The notes under the pieces: generated by a model
Told to the model about the DNA's origin: nothing
The model's input: the letters and a program-made list of their open reading frames with translations, nothing else
Database searches by the model: none
Origin: Natronospira elongata
GTDB taxonomy: Bacteria; Pseudomonadota; Gammaproteobacteria; Natronospirales; Natronospiraceae
DNA length: 64,000 nucleotides
NCBI RefSeq assembly: GCF_034931365.1
Contig: NZ_JAYGII010000006.1
Span: forward strand, 1 to 64,000
Reading direction: 5' to 3'
Position numbers and translations under genes: made by a program
In this document: positions 9,201 to 17,984 of the stretch, piece after piece
How positions within the stretch are numbered: position 1 is the stretch's first letter
Layout of the letters: each line of letters begins with the position of its first letter

Positions 9201-10080
9201 CCCGGTGCCCACTCAGTCGGAACTGACCACTGAGCTGGCCGGGTGGCGCCTCGGCGTGGAGCTGATCCGGGATCAGCTCTCGAAACTGGAATGAAAGCTG
9301 AACGCCCAGCCTGTCCAGCGGCTCAATTACCTGCCCCTCGAGCGACAGGACAAAGGGACGTTCCAATGATTGCTTGATACTGAGACGGTGGCGATCGCCT
9401 TCCAGCACCGTATGTCCCCTGGCTTCGGGTAATTCCGGCCAGCGAAGCTGCCATTTGAGATCCAGGTCCAGTGGCCAGTCTCCAGCGGTTTGCACCGACA
9501 GTGCCCCCTCGGCATCCAGCCAGGGGCTGGCAAGCAACAGCTCGGAAAGCTCGAGCTGACTGCCCCCATAACGGCCGGAAACCCTCAATCGATCCAGTTC
9601 GAGGGCTTCGTCCCTTCCCGGCAAGCGAAGCCGCCCCCGCTCAAGCTCGAGTTGCCCAAGGCTGAGTCGCAGCGGGAGGGAAATCTCCGGCAATTCAAAG
9701 TCATCCGAGGGGGCCGCCTCGGTATCCCGTTCCAGGACAGAGACAGAGAGGCCGTGGATGGAGAGCTCGTCAGCGCGAAGGGTGCGGGCCAGCAATAGGC
9801 CAAGCCGCCAGTCAAGCGCCACCCGCTCGGCATGGACCTCAAGGTAGTCATCCCGCCAGGTCAGGTCTTCAACCTTCAAGGGTCCCGCAAGCTGGCCTTC
9901 CACCCGCTGATACTGGAGCTCACCGGGCGCGTGGGCACGGACCTGCTCCAGGGTCCAGCGCAGCCCGGGCTCGGTATAAAACAGCCAAAAGACCAGCATC
10001 ACCAGCAGGGTGAACAGCAGCGATGTGCTGATCACCAGCCAGCCACGAAAGCCAATCTTCTTCTGTCGTATCCTTGTCAC
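6253..10080 (-). CDS. tamB: Translocation and assembly module inner-membrane component TamB
   Basis: 1275 residues (E. coli TamB is about 1259). One N-terminal membrane anchor (GWLVISTSLLFTLLVMLVFW) is followed by a very long repetitive beta-rich domain (RLRLEGRLD, LDLDLKWQL and similar strands) and a conserved C-terminal TamB/DUF490 domain with the end NIFRIRYEISSRWFLEAQTG. TamB spans the periplasm as a beta-taco groove and with TamA supports outer-membrane protein insertion and phospholipid transport. The GTG start overlaps the tamA stop by four bases. It is the last gene of the long minus-strand run and converges on the VOC gene. Confidence 0.93.
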   Translation of the reverse strand: MTRIRQKKIGFRGWLVISTSLLFTLLVMLVFWLFYTEPGLRWTLEQVRAHAPGELQYQRVEGQLAGPLKVEDLTWRDDYLEVHAERVALDWRLGLLLARTLRADELSIHGLSVSVLERDTEAAPSDDFELPEISLPLRLSLGQLELERGRLRLPGRDEALELDRLRVSGRYGGSQLELSELLLASPWLDAEGALSVQTAGDWPLDLDLKWQLRWPELPEARGHTVLEGDRHRLSIKQSLERPFVLSLEGQVIEPLDRLGVQLSFQFRELIPDQLHAEAPPGQLSGQFRLSGHRERLRLEGRLDAVDTDWGDVGFEASLASNLDLDWLDLNRLELDHQRHPLRLRLQGRVDEPLAEARRVDLELNWYELQWPLDDEPDYQSAQGELALQGGIDDYRGHMNSRFHWAGLNDIGPLGGKLSGGFEGDLSSVSLQALSLRLDQGSALDFDGDVSWAEDDPFLRGQFDLRRFDPALVSPDWPGQLDGRGQIDVVWLAEAESLFLSLDELSGELADRPLRASGVLDYRDERLQLENWEMESGDSFLRAHGSLARTPDVDASDIELSLFVDELADWPLQEASGQLQADGRLSGRLDELNVALTLQGRALSYQHYQLEQLDLGLQLANGGEDDGDLELRVQNLMVDEDLIPDLRVEADGRRSDHRLSLQLEHELGGLGLSLAGGLDREWQWDGELVDLRIHQPATGNWGLRESVALSAGPDGGRLERLCLRREEQSGRICALAEADANWHWGAEVDGEDFPLAMFIDPQETGLDVDGEMGLRSSVEDRGEGLRAEGRLEFSPGRISQTVDGQAMDLLAIESGTADFDWTPTAASARLALSLSDEGFVTADLALPEGLEGPLEGRLDARILELGLLPVLVAEVGRAEGQLRLGINLAGTLADPLLNGEVAVEDASVALPDLGITAEAVQIGLTGDMNRLNLDARAESGGGEIRLRADLSRPNGDWVGEASLRGDRFLAVSVPDARLRISPDLDLQVSEQQRVDVGGSLHVPWARITPGDIRMPVAVSEDEVVMGELGQRNRDDNETNGWRIFTRVRTTLGDDVEFDGYGLSGRLSGSVTVRDEPGAITRGTGELSVEEGQYMAWRQRLGIERGRLFFSDTPINDPALDIRAVRRPRGVVVGVNIRGTLREPNLEIFSDPPMQQSEQLSYLLTGRPLTEGGAGEMDLIQEASLALQIAGGAAVGRQLGRRFGVDTVTIEAGDSPEETQVVFGEYLSPRLFISYGIGLFEGSNIFRIRYEISSRWFLEAQTGDRGGADFIYSLERG

Positions 10081-11840
10081 AGGTCCGGACCCACGCTCAA
10101 ATGCAATCGGGGACTGCGATCCGTGTCGCTGATTGACTGGGCCACATCCAGCCGAACCATGCCCACTGGAGAAGCCCAGCGTATACCCATTCCGGCCGAG
10201 GTTTCGAGGCGCTCGGAGAAGGACATCATGGCATTACCGTGGTCCACAAAGGCAGCTGCATGCCAGGGCCCGCGGATCCGGCGATCCAGCTCCAGGCTGG
10301 CAACCGCCAGGTAGCGGCCACCCAATTTCCGGCCATCCTCGCCTTCCGGGCTCAATTCCTCAAAGCTGTAGCCCCGGATGGTCTGATCGCCGCCGGTGAA
10401 AAAGCGCTGCGAGAGCGGTAGTTGGTCGAAGTTTTCGGTGCCGGTGCCACCCAGCTCAAGGCGGGCGAGCAGGCGGTAGTCTTCGCCCAGCGGTTGCACC
10501 CGTTTGGCGCGAATGCGGGCCTGAAAGAAATTGAGATCCGACAAGGCCTCTTCGCGGGCGCCACGCACTTCGCCCTTCAGATAAAGGCCCCGGCGGGCCA
10601 GGGTGGGGTCATCTGCGCGGGTGCGGGTGATGCGAATCCCCGGCACCACGATTTCCGAGCGGGACTCCTCATCGGGGCCAAAGATCGACCGTTCCTGTTC
10701 ATAACGCAGGAAATGGGTGCGTTGCCAACTGCCCCACTGGGTGGTGCGCCCCACGCCAAGCTCCAGCCGGCGACTTTCCAGGTCGTCGCCCCGGTCTTCG
10801 CGGATGGCGTTCGCATCCCAGGTCAGACGTTCCCGGGTGGGCTTGGCGAGCGGCACGACATAGCGAAGCTCGACGGCCCGACGGACCTGGGAAATGTTAT
10901 AGCCCAGGGCGCCATGATGACCGCGGCGGTTGATCCGCCGGTAATCCCAGCGAACCCCAAAGCGTGGGCCGGTATCGGTGCCGTAACCCAGACTGGCCTG
11001 ATAGCGATGCTTGGGCCGCTGGGTGGTCTCCACGATAATCGGCACGCGACCCTCTTCATCGATGTTGTCCATGTCGCGCTGGATCTGTACGAAACTGAAA
11101 TACTCGCTGTCGGACAGGCCGTACTGGAGCTGCACCAGTTTCTGTTCATCGTAGTGGTCACCGGGACTGAAGGGCACATAGCGCTGGACAAAGGCGTCGT
11201 CGAGAATATCCTGCTCAATGCGAGTCTCGCCGAAACGAAAACGGGGCCCGGTTTCCATGATCAGACGGACCCTCGCCGTGCCCCCCACCGGATCCACCAT
11301 CAGGGACCGCTCGAGCCAGCGTGCTTCCAGATAGCCGTGACGGCTGGCGACTTCCAGCAGACGGTTCCGTGCCTGATCATAGTGTTGATGATTGAGGGGC
11401 TGACCGGCCCGGATCGGCAAGGTCTCCAGGACGCGTTGGAATGCCCGGTCATCCTCGCCATCGCCTTCCACCCGTGCCTCCACCGATTCCACCTGGACCC
11501 GGGGCCCCGGCTCGATGCGATAGACGGCAATCCAGCGGTCATTCTCCTGGCGCAACTCTGATTCCACCTCGGCCTGATAGTGGCCGAAGGGACGAAGGGC
11601 GCGCCGAACCTCGCCTGTGGCCCGGCCGTGAAGACGACGCAGACGGGGCTCGCCCATGGCGTCGTCCCGGTAACGCTGCAGGGAGAGGTTGGCAAGTACG
11701 TTCTCCCGGAGTTCTGGCTGGCCCTCCAGGCCTTCGATTTCAATGCGCACGGACTGGGCCTGGGCTGGTGCCGCGGCAAGCGCTAGCAGCAGCGTCAGCA
11801 GCAGGCACAGGGAGGCACTCCTGGCGAGCTGGCCACTCAC
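10077..11840 (-). CDS. tamA: Outer-membrane autotransporter assembly factor TamA (BamA/Omp85 family)
   Basis: 587 residues (E. coli TamA is about 577). Signal peptide SLCLLLTLLLALAAAPAQA, then POTRA-type domains (for example YQAEVESELRQENDRWIAVYRIEPGPRV), then an Omp85 barrel with conserved RFFTGGDQTIRGYSFEEL and the final IRWASPVGMVRLDVA strand. TamA is the outer-membrane half of the TamAB complex. GTG start; both ends overlap neighbours by four bases (S9 peptidase upstream, tamB downstream), so translation is coupled. Confidence 0.94.
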   Translation of the reverse strand: MSGQLARSASLCLLLTLLLALAAAPAQAQSVRIEIEGLEGQPELRENVLANLSLQRYRDDAMGEPRLRRLHGRATGEVRRALRPFGHYQAEVESELRQENDRWIAVYRIEPGPRVQVESVEARVEGDGEDDRAFQRVLETLPIRAGQPLNHQHYDQARNRLLEVASRHGYLEARWLERSLMVDPVGGTARVRLIMETGPRFRFGETRIEQDILDDAFVQRYVPFSPGDHYDEQKLVQLQYGLSDSEYFSFVQIQRDMDNIDEEGRVPIIVETTQRPKHRYQASLGYGTDTGPRFGVRWDYRRINRRGHHGALGYNISQVRRAVELRYVVPLAKPTRERLTWDANAIREDRGDDLESRRLELGVGRTTQWGSWQRTHFLRYEQERSIFGPDEESRSEIVVPGIRITRTRADDPTLARRGLYLKGEVRGAREEALSDLNFFQARIRAKRVQPLGEDYRLLARLELGGTGTENFDQLPLSQRFFTGGDQTIRGYSFEELSPEGEDGRKLGGRYLAVASLELDRRIRGPWHAAAFVDHGNAMMSFSERLETSAGMGIRWASPVGMVRLDVAQSISDTDRSPRLHLSVGPDL

Positions 11841-13765
11841 AGGCCTTCAATCCTCAGTTCGGGGGGTGGGTCTGCAATGGCAATGCCAAGAACCCGCCCA
11901 TAGAAGTGGAGCTCCATGGCCAGGGCGGCTTCCACGTTCTCGGCCTGTCGAAAACCGTGTCCTTCCCCGGCAAACAGTACATGAGCCACCGGGATGCCTT
12001 TGTCCCGCAAGGCATCCGCCATTGCCTGCGCCTGATCCGGGGGAACCACCTTATCCTGGTCGCCCTGAAAGAAAATGACCGGGGCCCGCAATTGTTCCAC
12101 ATGGCGAATGGGTGAGCGCGCATCCCAGAGGTCGCGGCGCTGGGGCAGTGGCCCCACCAGTTGCTGGGTGTAGCGGGCTTCGAATTTATGGGTCGTGGCA
12201 TCCAGTGCGAACAGATCGCCGATGCCGTAATGGCTGGCACCGGCGGCAAAATGATCTGTGAATGTCAGCGCCGCCAGTACCGTGTAGCCCCCGGCACTGC
12301 TGCCCGAAATCAGACAGCGCGCCGGATCCACCTGCCCCCGGTCGGCCAGATAATCCACCGCGGCCACACAATCGGCCACATCCAGTTCCCCCCAGCCCCC
12401 GTAAAGGCGGCGACGGAAGGCGCGGCCATAGCCGGTGCTGCCACGGTAGTTGACGTCCACCACGGCAAAGCCGCGACTGGTCCAGAACTGAATCTTGGGG
12501 TCGAGCGCCGATTCGGTGGCCCCGGTGGGCCCGCCATGGCATTTCACCAGCAGCGGTGGACGCTCATCCGCCGGCCCCTGGTGGCCATTCCCCACCGGCG
12601 GATAGTAGAGGGCGTGGGCCAGCTCCTCGTCGCCGGTGGGAAAGCTGATCGACTCGGGCCTGCTGACCGGCAGCGAAGGGCCCGGTGGGGCTGCCGCGCT
12701 GGCCAATACCTCCACCGGGCCTCGCTCGGGGTCAATCCGCACCACCGCCAGGGGATGGTCGGGCCGGCCGGCCAGCATCACCGCCAGATCACCCTCGGCG
12801 TGGACATGACGGATGGTGCTCCACTCCCGATCGAGTTCGGTCATGCCCTCATCACCGATGCCGACCAGGGACCAGAGACCGTCCGCCGTGCGCGCAGCAA
12901 GAATGTTTCGGTCTCGGGAGAAGCTCCAGCTTCGCATGTTGAACTGCCACCAGGGCATGCCGAACTCGGCCATGTCGTCGGTGACCGCCTCAATACCCCC
13001 GCCATCCCAGCGATAGAGGTTCCACCAGCCGCTCTCGCGGTCACTGACGAAATAGAGGCCATTGTCAGGCCCCCATTCCGGTTGAAAGATCGCTTCCGCC
13101 TGTTCTCCGGCGATGGTTACGACCGCTTCCGGCAGGCCCGGGGAATCCAGGCGGGCCACTCGCAGCCGGGTCCGGTCCCAGGGCATGTGGGGATGGTCCC
13201 ATTCCACCCAGGCCAGTTGATCGCCGGCCCGCGACAGCCGCGGCCCGGCATGAAAATCAGCGCCCCCCAGCAGGGTCTGCAGCCGGCCCGTTTCTGCATC
13301 CACTGCCACCAGGCTGCTGGAAGGCTCGGTGCCGGGTTCCCGATGGTCCTCGCAGACCGCAATCAGGCGGGATCGGACCGGATCCCATTGCAGATCGGCA
13401 AGGCGCAGGCCATCGATCCCTGTCACCAGGCGGACCCGGCCATCGCGGCAATGATAGAGACCCTGATCACTGTCGTTGATGAAGAAATGACCGTCATGGT
13501 GGTCCGGGCACCAGGCTCCGCCACCATACTCCCGTGCCCGGGAGCGGATACTGTAGCCATCGGCGGTCAGGCAGGATTTGTTGCCATCGTGCCAGCATTG
13601 GAGCACCGTGCGCCCGCCTTGGTCCGGCAGACTCTCCAGCCAGTAGATCCGGCCCTGATGGCATTGGGGCTGGGCCAGCTTGGCACCACCCCGGGCGATG
13701 GCCTCCGCCGTCCAGGGGGAGATCCAGCTTCCATAGGGTGCGACGGCTGATTCATTCCTTGCCAT
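11837..13765 (-). CDS. S9-family serine peptidase (prolyl oligopeptidase / acylaminoacyl-peptidase type)
   Basis: 642 residues. The N-terminal part looks like a beta-propeller (repeats such as DNGLYFVSDRESGWWNLYRW); the C-terminal alpha/beta-hydrolase has the nucleophile S490 in SGSSAGGYT, an Asp in FQGDQDKVVPP and the catalytic His in GEGHGFR. Upstream, KCHGGPTGATE is the family oxyanion region. There is no signal peptide, so it is probably cytoplasmic and trims short or N-blocked peptides. It overlaps tamA by four bases and the NRDE gene by 14 bases. The coupling to tamAB is unusual and unexplained. Confidence 0.9.
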   Translation of the reverse strand: MARNESAVAPYGSWISPWTAEAIARGGAKLAQPQCHQGRIYWLESLPDQGGRTVLQCWHDGNKSCLTADGYSIRSRAREYGGGAWCPDHHDGHFFINDSDQGLYHCRDGRVRLVTGIDGLRLADLQWDPVRSRLIAVCEDHREPGTEPSSSLVAVDAETGRLQTLLGGADFHAGPRLSRAGDQLAWVEWDHPHMPWDRTRLRVARLDSPGLPEAVVTIAGEQAEAIFQPEWGPDNGLYFVSDRESGWWNLYRWDGGGIEAVTDDMAEFGMPWWQFNMRSWSFSRDRNILAARTADGLWSLVGIGDEGMTELDREWSTIRHVHAEGDLAVMLAGRPDHPLAVVRIDPERGPVEVLASAAAPPGPSLPVSRPESISFPTGDEELAHALYYPPVGNGHQGPADERPPLLVKCHGGPTGATESALDPKIQFWTSRGFAVVDVNYRGSTGYGRAFRRRLYGGWGELDVADCVAAVDYLADRGQVDPARCLISGSSAGGYTVLAALTFTDHFAAGASHYGIGDLFALDATTHKFEARYTQQLVGPLPQRRDLWDARSPIRHVEQLRAPVIFFQGDQDKVVPPDQAQAMADALRDKGIPVAHVLFAGEGHGFRQAENVEAALAMELHFYGRVLGIAIADPPPELRIEGL

Positions 13766-14540
13766 GTCTTTCCGAAACCCTTTCTATGGTGAAATCAAAG
13801 CCCGACTCACCCTCTGTTTGTCCCTTGGGGTTGAATCGCCGTTCCCTGACATGACCTCGATTCGACTCCATCCAGCAGAGAGTGGCACAGCGGGTGCCGT
13901 ACTGCTCGCCGAGAACAAAGGGGGCAGAGAGCTGGCGCTCCAGGGCGGGACTGAGCCCGGTCCTGGGCAGCTCTTCGTCTGGTGCGGGTTCACGATCATT
14001 GAGAATCGAGAACAGGGAGGCGCGATCCAATCGATCAGCGGACAGGCAGCGCTGGAAACCATCCTTGAGCCGCTTCAGTTTCGGCCAGGGGGTATCCAGC
14101 AGGTGGTTGCTGACCGCATGCACACCGGGTGGCAGCAGACGGATGCCGCCGGGATCCCGGTTGCTGAAATAGCCCAGCTGTTCACCGTCGGCCACCAGCA
14201 GATTGAAGCCGGCATAGCGTTCCGCCCGGGAAGCGACCCCTTCCAGGTATTCCTCCACGGGCTGATGGCCGGCCAGAAAGTCTGCGGTCAGGTCACCGCG
14301 GGAAGCCTGGCCCGGTTCGGCGCCGGGTTCCCGCACATTGGTTATGGCGGCGAAACGTCCCCCTCGGCTGACACCCATCCAGGTACCGCCGGCGGTCAGA
14401 TCCCGGCCCGCGAGCACTTCCGGCCGGTCGGGCCAGAACGCGGCAGGCAGAGTGGGTCGTTGATGGAACTCGTCTCGATTGCCGGCAGCCAGGAGCTGGA
14501 TACGGGGATGGCGACGCCAGGCGACAACAAGCAGGCACAT
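13752..14540 (-). CDS. NRDE-family (TANGO2-like) protein
   Basis: 262 residues. Starts MCLLVVAW and carries the name-giving GNRDEF motif near residues 20-25, followed by GGTWMGVSRGGRFAAITNVRE and SNHLLDTPWPK, all typical of the NRDE/TANGO2 family. Biochemical role is unsettled; eukaryotic TANGO2 is linked to lipid or heme handling. The Cys directly after Met is conserved in the family. It overlaps the S9 peptidase gene downstream and follows the beta-barrel gene by 15 bases. Confidence 0.88.
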   Translation of the reverse strand: MCLLVVAWRRHPRIQLLAAGNRDEFHQRPTLPAAFWPDRPEVLAGRDLTAGGTWMGVSRGGRFAAITNVREPGAEPGQASRGDLTADFLAGHQPVEEYLEGVASRAERYAGFNLLVADGEQLGYFSNRDPGGIRLLPPGVHAVSNHLLDTPWPKLKRLKDGFQRCLSADRLDRASLFSILNDREPAPDEELPRTGLSPALERQLSAPFVLGEQYGTRCATLCWMESNRGHVRERRFNPKGQTEGESGFDFTIERVSERHGKE

Positions 14541-14555
14541 ATTCGATAGGCTTCC

Positions 14556-15146
14556 TCAGAAATCAAAGCGCAGAGTCAGGCCGCCGCTTCTGGCGTCCAA
14601 ACGACCAATCCGCTGGGCACTGATGTCCAGGCGGGTGTTGCCGCCAAGTTCGAAACCCACCGCCAGGCGCAGTATGGGAGCGGTATCCTGGGTATCGCTG
14701 TGCTGGCCATCCGGGATGTCCAGGCGCCAGCGGGCCACGCCCAGACCCACGCTGGGATGGAGGAATCCAAATAATTCGTAGTTCAGTTCCGCATGGGCCG
14801 TCCAGGCGGTGGCCGAGGATGTTCGAAAGCCTCCCACTACGCGGCGGGTGTCGCCGTCCTCGTCCACTTCATCCTCGAACAGCACGGTATCGAAGCGCCC
14901 CATGTCCAGATAACCGGCAACCAGATCCACATTGCTGGTGACTGACCAACCGGCGCGGACCCCGAATGAGGTGTCGCTCTGATAGATGCGAAAGTCCTCT
15001 TCGCTGACATCCAGTTGGGTGCTGCCGACCTCGACTCCAAGATGCCATTCCGGCTGCGGTGGCCAGACCTGGGCCTGCAGGGGGTGGGCCAGCAGCACCA
15101 GTGTCGGTATCGTCAGCCAGGCCGATTGCTTGGATGCATTTTTCAT
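14556..15146 (-). CDS. Small outer-membrane beta-barrel protein, unknown function
   Basis: 196 residues with a signal peptide ending at LLAHPLQAQ, then alternating amphipathic strands (EWHLGVEVGSTQLDV, SFGVRAGWSVTSNVDLVAGY) and a C-terminal LTLRFDF ending in Phe, the BAM recognition signal. This matches an eight-strand outer-membrane barrel but no named family was recognised. It lies 18 bases after the acyltransferase gene on the same strand. Confidence 0.7.
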   Translation of the reverse strand: MKNASKQSAWLTIPTLVLLAHPLQAQVWPPQPEWHLGVEVGSTQLDVSEEDFRIYQSDTSFGVRAGWSVTSNVDLVAGYLDMGRFDTVLFEDEVDEDGDTRRVVGGFRTSSATAWTAHAELNYELFGFLHPSVGLGVARWRLDIPDGQHSDTQDTAPILRLAVGFELGGNTRLDISAQRIGRLDARSGGLTLRFDF

Positions 15147-15164
15147 GGAACTGCCCTCGCCGTA

Positions 15165-16613
15165 TCAGGTGGCTTGCGTGTTGGATAAAATCGCCGTCTC
15201 AGTCTCCTCCAGCAGATGACGGATGGCGTTTGCATAATAGCGCAATACCGGGGCTTCTCCCTCACGGATTCTATAGCCGTCATCTTCGCTCGCCAGCAGT
15301 CGGCGGATGGTAAGCATCCGCAGACCCAGATCCACCGCATAGTCGGCATCCCGGCGGACTACCCAGGTATTGCCATGACGGCTTGCGATTCTGTCGAGCA
15401 GTTGGCGATACCCATCCACCAGGCGTTGCCGTGTCCAGGCACTGCTTGAATCGCTGAGCAATAGCCAGGCCAGGGCGGAGACCGGCGTGACCGGCATGAC
15501 GTCGGCGATGGCGGACATCAGATGGTCGGCGAATTCACGGGTGATATCGATCCTTTTCCGGCGTGGCAGATCACGGAAATTCACACCCCGTGTCCTCGCC
15601 CATTGGCGGGCGGAGATGGGCTCGCCAAAGTTGGCGGCTGCATAGCCCAGGCGATACCACTGTCCCCGGCTTCGCCGACGCAGGCTCCGGGCCAGGAACT
15701 TCAGGCTTCCCCAGACCGCCGAGACGGCGGATTTCCGTTCCGCCCGCTTGCCGGCCTCATCCAGCAGTGTCCGGTCTTCAATGACCCGGTCATAGTTGAT
15801 GCAGACCGGAATGAAGACGATGTCGCGGGCCGCGTCAAGGTCATGTTCACGCAGCATGTAATCGAGCAGGCCGATACGCGGTTCGCGAAAATCGCCGTCA
15901 CGGCTCAGGCCGCCCTCCGGGAACACCGCCTGGACCACGCCACCCTCCACGGCCATCTGCACATAGCGTTCCAGTACCCGTCGGTAGAGGGCGCTGTTGG
16001 AGCCACGGCGAACAAAATAGGCGCCCGTGGCCTTGACCATCTGTTGCAGGGGCCAGACCCGGGCCCATTCCCCCACCGCATAGGACAGCGCGGCCTGCTT
16101 CTGTGCCAGATAGGCGAGCAGGACGTAATCCATATTGGAGCGGTGGTTGATCACGAAGACGATGCTGGCCTCACCTTCGATTCCTTCCACCACGCTAGTG
16201 CCTCTTGGGGATAGCCTCACCTTGTAGAGCCTTTGCACCAGCCAGCGTGCAAAGCGGCGGCCCAGGCTGAAATAGAAGTAGGCATTGAAGGCCGGCACGA
16301 TCTCCCGGGCATAGCGTTCCACGCGTTCCAGGGTCGCGTCCCAGGGCGCACCGGTGCTTTCGCAATGGGCCCGGATCTCCTCCAGCACGCGGGGATCGTA
16401 GACCAGGCGGTCCACCAGTACCCGGCGCTTGGTCAGCGAAAAGGTGGGTAGGCGCAATTTGAGCTTGCGGTTGAGCTGATCGATGAGGAGATTGACCCGG
16501 CGCCGGAAGAACCAGCGCACGCTGGGAAGCAGCAGGCGCTCCAACAGCACCCACAGGGCCAGCAGCCCAATTGCGGCCAGCAGCCAGAATGGTACTTCGA
16601 CAGTCTCGGTCAT
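15165..16613 (-). CDS. PlsB-like glycerolipid acyltransferase
   Basis: 482 residues from the chosen ATG (MTETVEVPFWLLA). An N-terminal membrane helix (WLLAAIGLLALWVLLERLLL) is followed by the acyltransferase block: NHRSNMDYVLLAY (HX4D catalytic motif) and FPEGGLSRDG (glycerol-phosphate site), plus YFVRRGSNSALYRRVLERY. The family is the PlsB/1-acyl-glycerol-3-phosphate type; the gene is much shorter than E. coli PlsB (about 800 residues), so it may be an alternative or accessory enzyme. The start lacks a clear ribosome site, and an upstream in-frame ATG at 16721 overlaps the EamA gene. Confidence 0.82.
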   Translation of the reverse strand: MTETVEVPFWLLAAIGLLALWVLLERLLLPSVRWFFRRRVNLLIDQLNRKLKLRLPTFSLTKRRVLVDRLVYDPRVLEEIRAHCESTGAPWDATLERVERYAREIVPAFNAYFYFSLGRRFARWLVQRLYKVRLSPRGTSVVEGIEGEASIVFVINHRSNMDYVLLAYLAQKQAALSYAVGEWARVWPLQQMVKATGAYFVRRGSNSALYRRVLERYVQMAVEGGVVQAVFPEGGLSRDGDFREPRIGLLDYMLREHDLDAARDIVFIPVCINYDRVIEDRTLLDEAGKRAERKSAVSAVWGSLKFLARSLRRRSRGQWYRLGYAAANFGEPISARQWARTRGVNFRDLPRRKRIDITREFADHLMSAIADVMPVTPVSALAWLLLSDSSSAWTRQRLVDGYRQLLDRIASRHGNTWVVRRDADYAVDLGLRMLTIRRLLASEDDGYRIREGEAPVLRYYANAIRHLLEETETAILSNTQAT

Positions 16614-16662
16614 TGATGCATGATAGCCGGGTGGTGGCGCCAGTGTCAGGCCAGAACGGCGG

Positions 16663-17580
16663 TCAAGGGGATTTGCGCGCCTCCATAACGCGTTGCTTTC
16701 GCCGCCACAGCCACAGGCCACGGAGGCTGAGGATGGCCAGGGCGGTGAGGATCAGGGCCATGCCGGTGGCTTCCAGCGTGGTGGGGCGTTCGCCCAGTTG
16801 CAGCCAGGCGGCGCTCATGCCCACCACCGGGATGGCCAGGGCATTGAGGCCGGTGACGCCGGCCGGCAGGCGGCTGACCAGGTAGAGCCAGAACAGCCAG
16901 GCCAGGGCATTGGCCGGCAGGATGTTGAACAGTAGGGCGCCGATGAAGACCGGATCCCAGTCGATGGGTGGGCGCTCCACCAGCGGCAGCAACAGCAGCA
17001 GGGGAATGACGCCGAGCAGCATCTGCCAGGCGGTGATCGGAATCAGCTCCCAGCGGTCGCGCATGGGAATGCGCTTGGCCACCACCACGCTGGCCCCCCA
17101 GCAGGCCCCGGCGGCGATGGCCAGCAGACTGCCGGCACCGCGCAGGGCCGGGTCCCAGGGCCCCACCAACAGGATCAGTCCGCCCAGGGCAAAGGCGACC
17201 GCCAGCCACTGCCAGTCCCGGACCTTTTCGCCCAGGACCAGGGCGGCGAAGATCAGTACCCAGAAGGGCATGGTGAAGGCCAGAATGGCGGTCTTGCCGG
17301 CGTCTTCCATGGACAGGCCCAGGGTCACCAGGCCGGTGAATCCGGTGGTCTGCACCAGGCCCAGCAGCAGCACATGCCAGGGGGCGGTGAGGCGGAAGCC
17401 CTGCCCGGCCACGAAGGCGATCAGAAACAGGCAGAGCATGCCGCCCAGGCTGCGCAGGATGGCAAAGTCCAGGGCGTGACTGTAATCCAGGGCGATCTTC
17501 ATCACCACCCAGTTGTAACCCCAGGTCAGCACCAGCAGGGCGAAGCCCGCCAGCGCCAGGGTCTGTCGGGGGACTTTCAT
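16663..17580 (-). CDS. EamA-family (drug/metabolite superfamily) exporter
   Basis: 305 residues, about ten membrane helices arranged as two EamA repeats. The first begins FALLVLTWGYNWVVMKIAL (the typical WG.N....K pattern), and the second repeat shows ACWGASVVVAKRI and LNALAIPVVGMSAAWLQLGE. Such proteins export amino acids, metabolites or drugs; substrate unknown. It overlaps the preceding small membrane-protein gene by four bases. Confidence 0.88.
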   Translation of the reverse strand: MKVPRQTLALAGFALLVLTWGYNWVVMKIALDYSHALDFAILRSLGGMLCLFLIAFVAGQGFRLTAPWHVLLLGLVQTTGFTGLVTLGLSMEDAGKTAILAFTMPFWVLIFAALVLGEKVRDWQWLAVAFALGGLILLVGPWDPALRGAGSLLAIAAGACWGASVVVAKRIPMRDRWELIPITAWQMLLGVIPLLLLLPLVERPPIDWDPVFIGALLFNILPANALAWLFWLYLVSRLPAGVTGLNALAIPVVGMSAAWLQLGERPTTLEATGMALILTALAILSLRGLWLWRRKQRVMEARKSP

Positions 17581-17984
17581 TGTCGGGTGATGAGCTGCCG
17601 GAGGCGGAAGCCCAGGGAGGCGCCAATCAGCGCCAGCGCCAGTCCACCGAGCACCAGGCCGGTGATCAGGCCGGCGCCAATTTCCTCGGTACCCAGCCAG
17701 CCGGGGATGAACATCAGAAGATAAACAAGCGCAAAGCCCAGGCCCAGCAGCAGAGCGCTGCGGTAACGCTGCCAGCGCAGCACCCCGGCGGTGATCAGAC
17801 CGCCGACGAAAAAGGGCAGCAGGAAGCTGATGGCCGAGGCGCGGACGTCATTGGTCGGCTGGATGACTTCCGCCTGCAGCCAGAAAGCCGCCGCCAGACA
17901 GAGCATGGCAGCCACCATGCCCGAGCAGATGGCAATCAGGGCACGGATGATGATGAGCAGGATTTCCAGATTTCTTTCATTCAT
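17577..17984 (-). CDS. Small four-helix membrane protein, unknown
   Basis: 135 residues with four hydrophobic segments (ILLIIIRALIAICSGMVAAM, AISFLLPFFVGGLITAGVL, ALLLGLGFALVYLLMF, LITGLVLGGLALALIGASL). No family was recognised. Overlaps of four bases with both neighbours (MFS transporter upstream, EamA exporter downstream) show it is part of a coupled operon. Confidence 0.75.
   Translation of the reverse strand: MNERNLEILLIIIRALIAICSGMVAAMLCLAAAFWLQAEVIQPTNDVRASAISFLLPFFVGGLITAGVLRWQRYRSALLLGLGFALVYLLMFIPGWLGTEEIGAGLITGLVLGGLALALIGASLGFRLRQLITRQ

Noticed and set aside
12161..13750. 529-codon plus-strand open frame opposite the S9 peptidase
   Set aside because: Composition is His/Gly/Pro/Arg-rich as in antisense shadows; the peptidase frame has catalytic motifs and operon overlaps.
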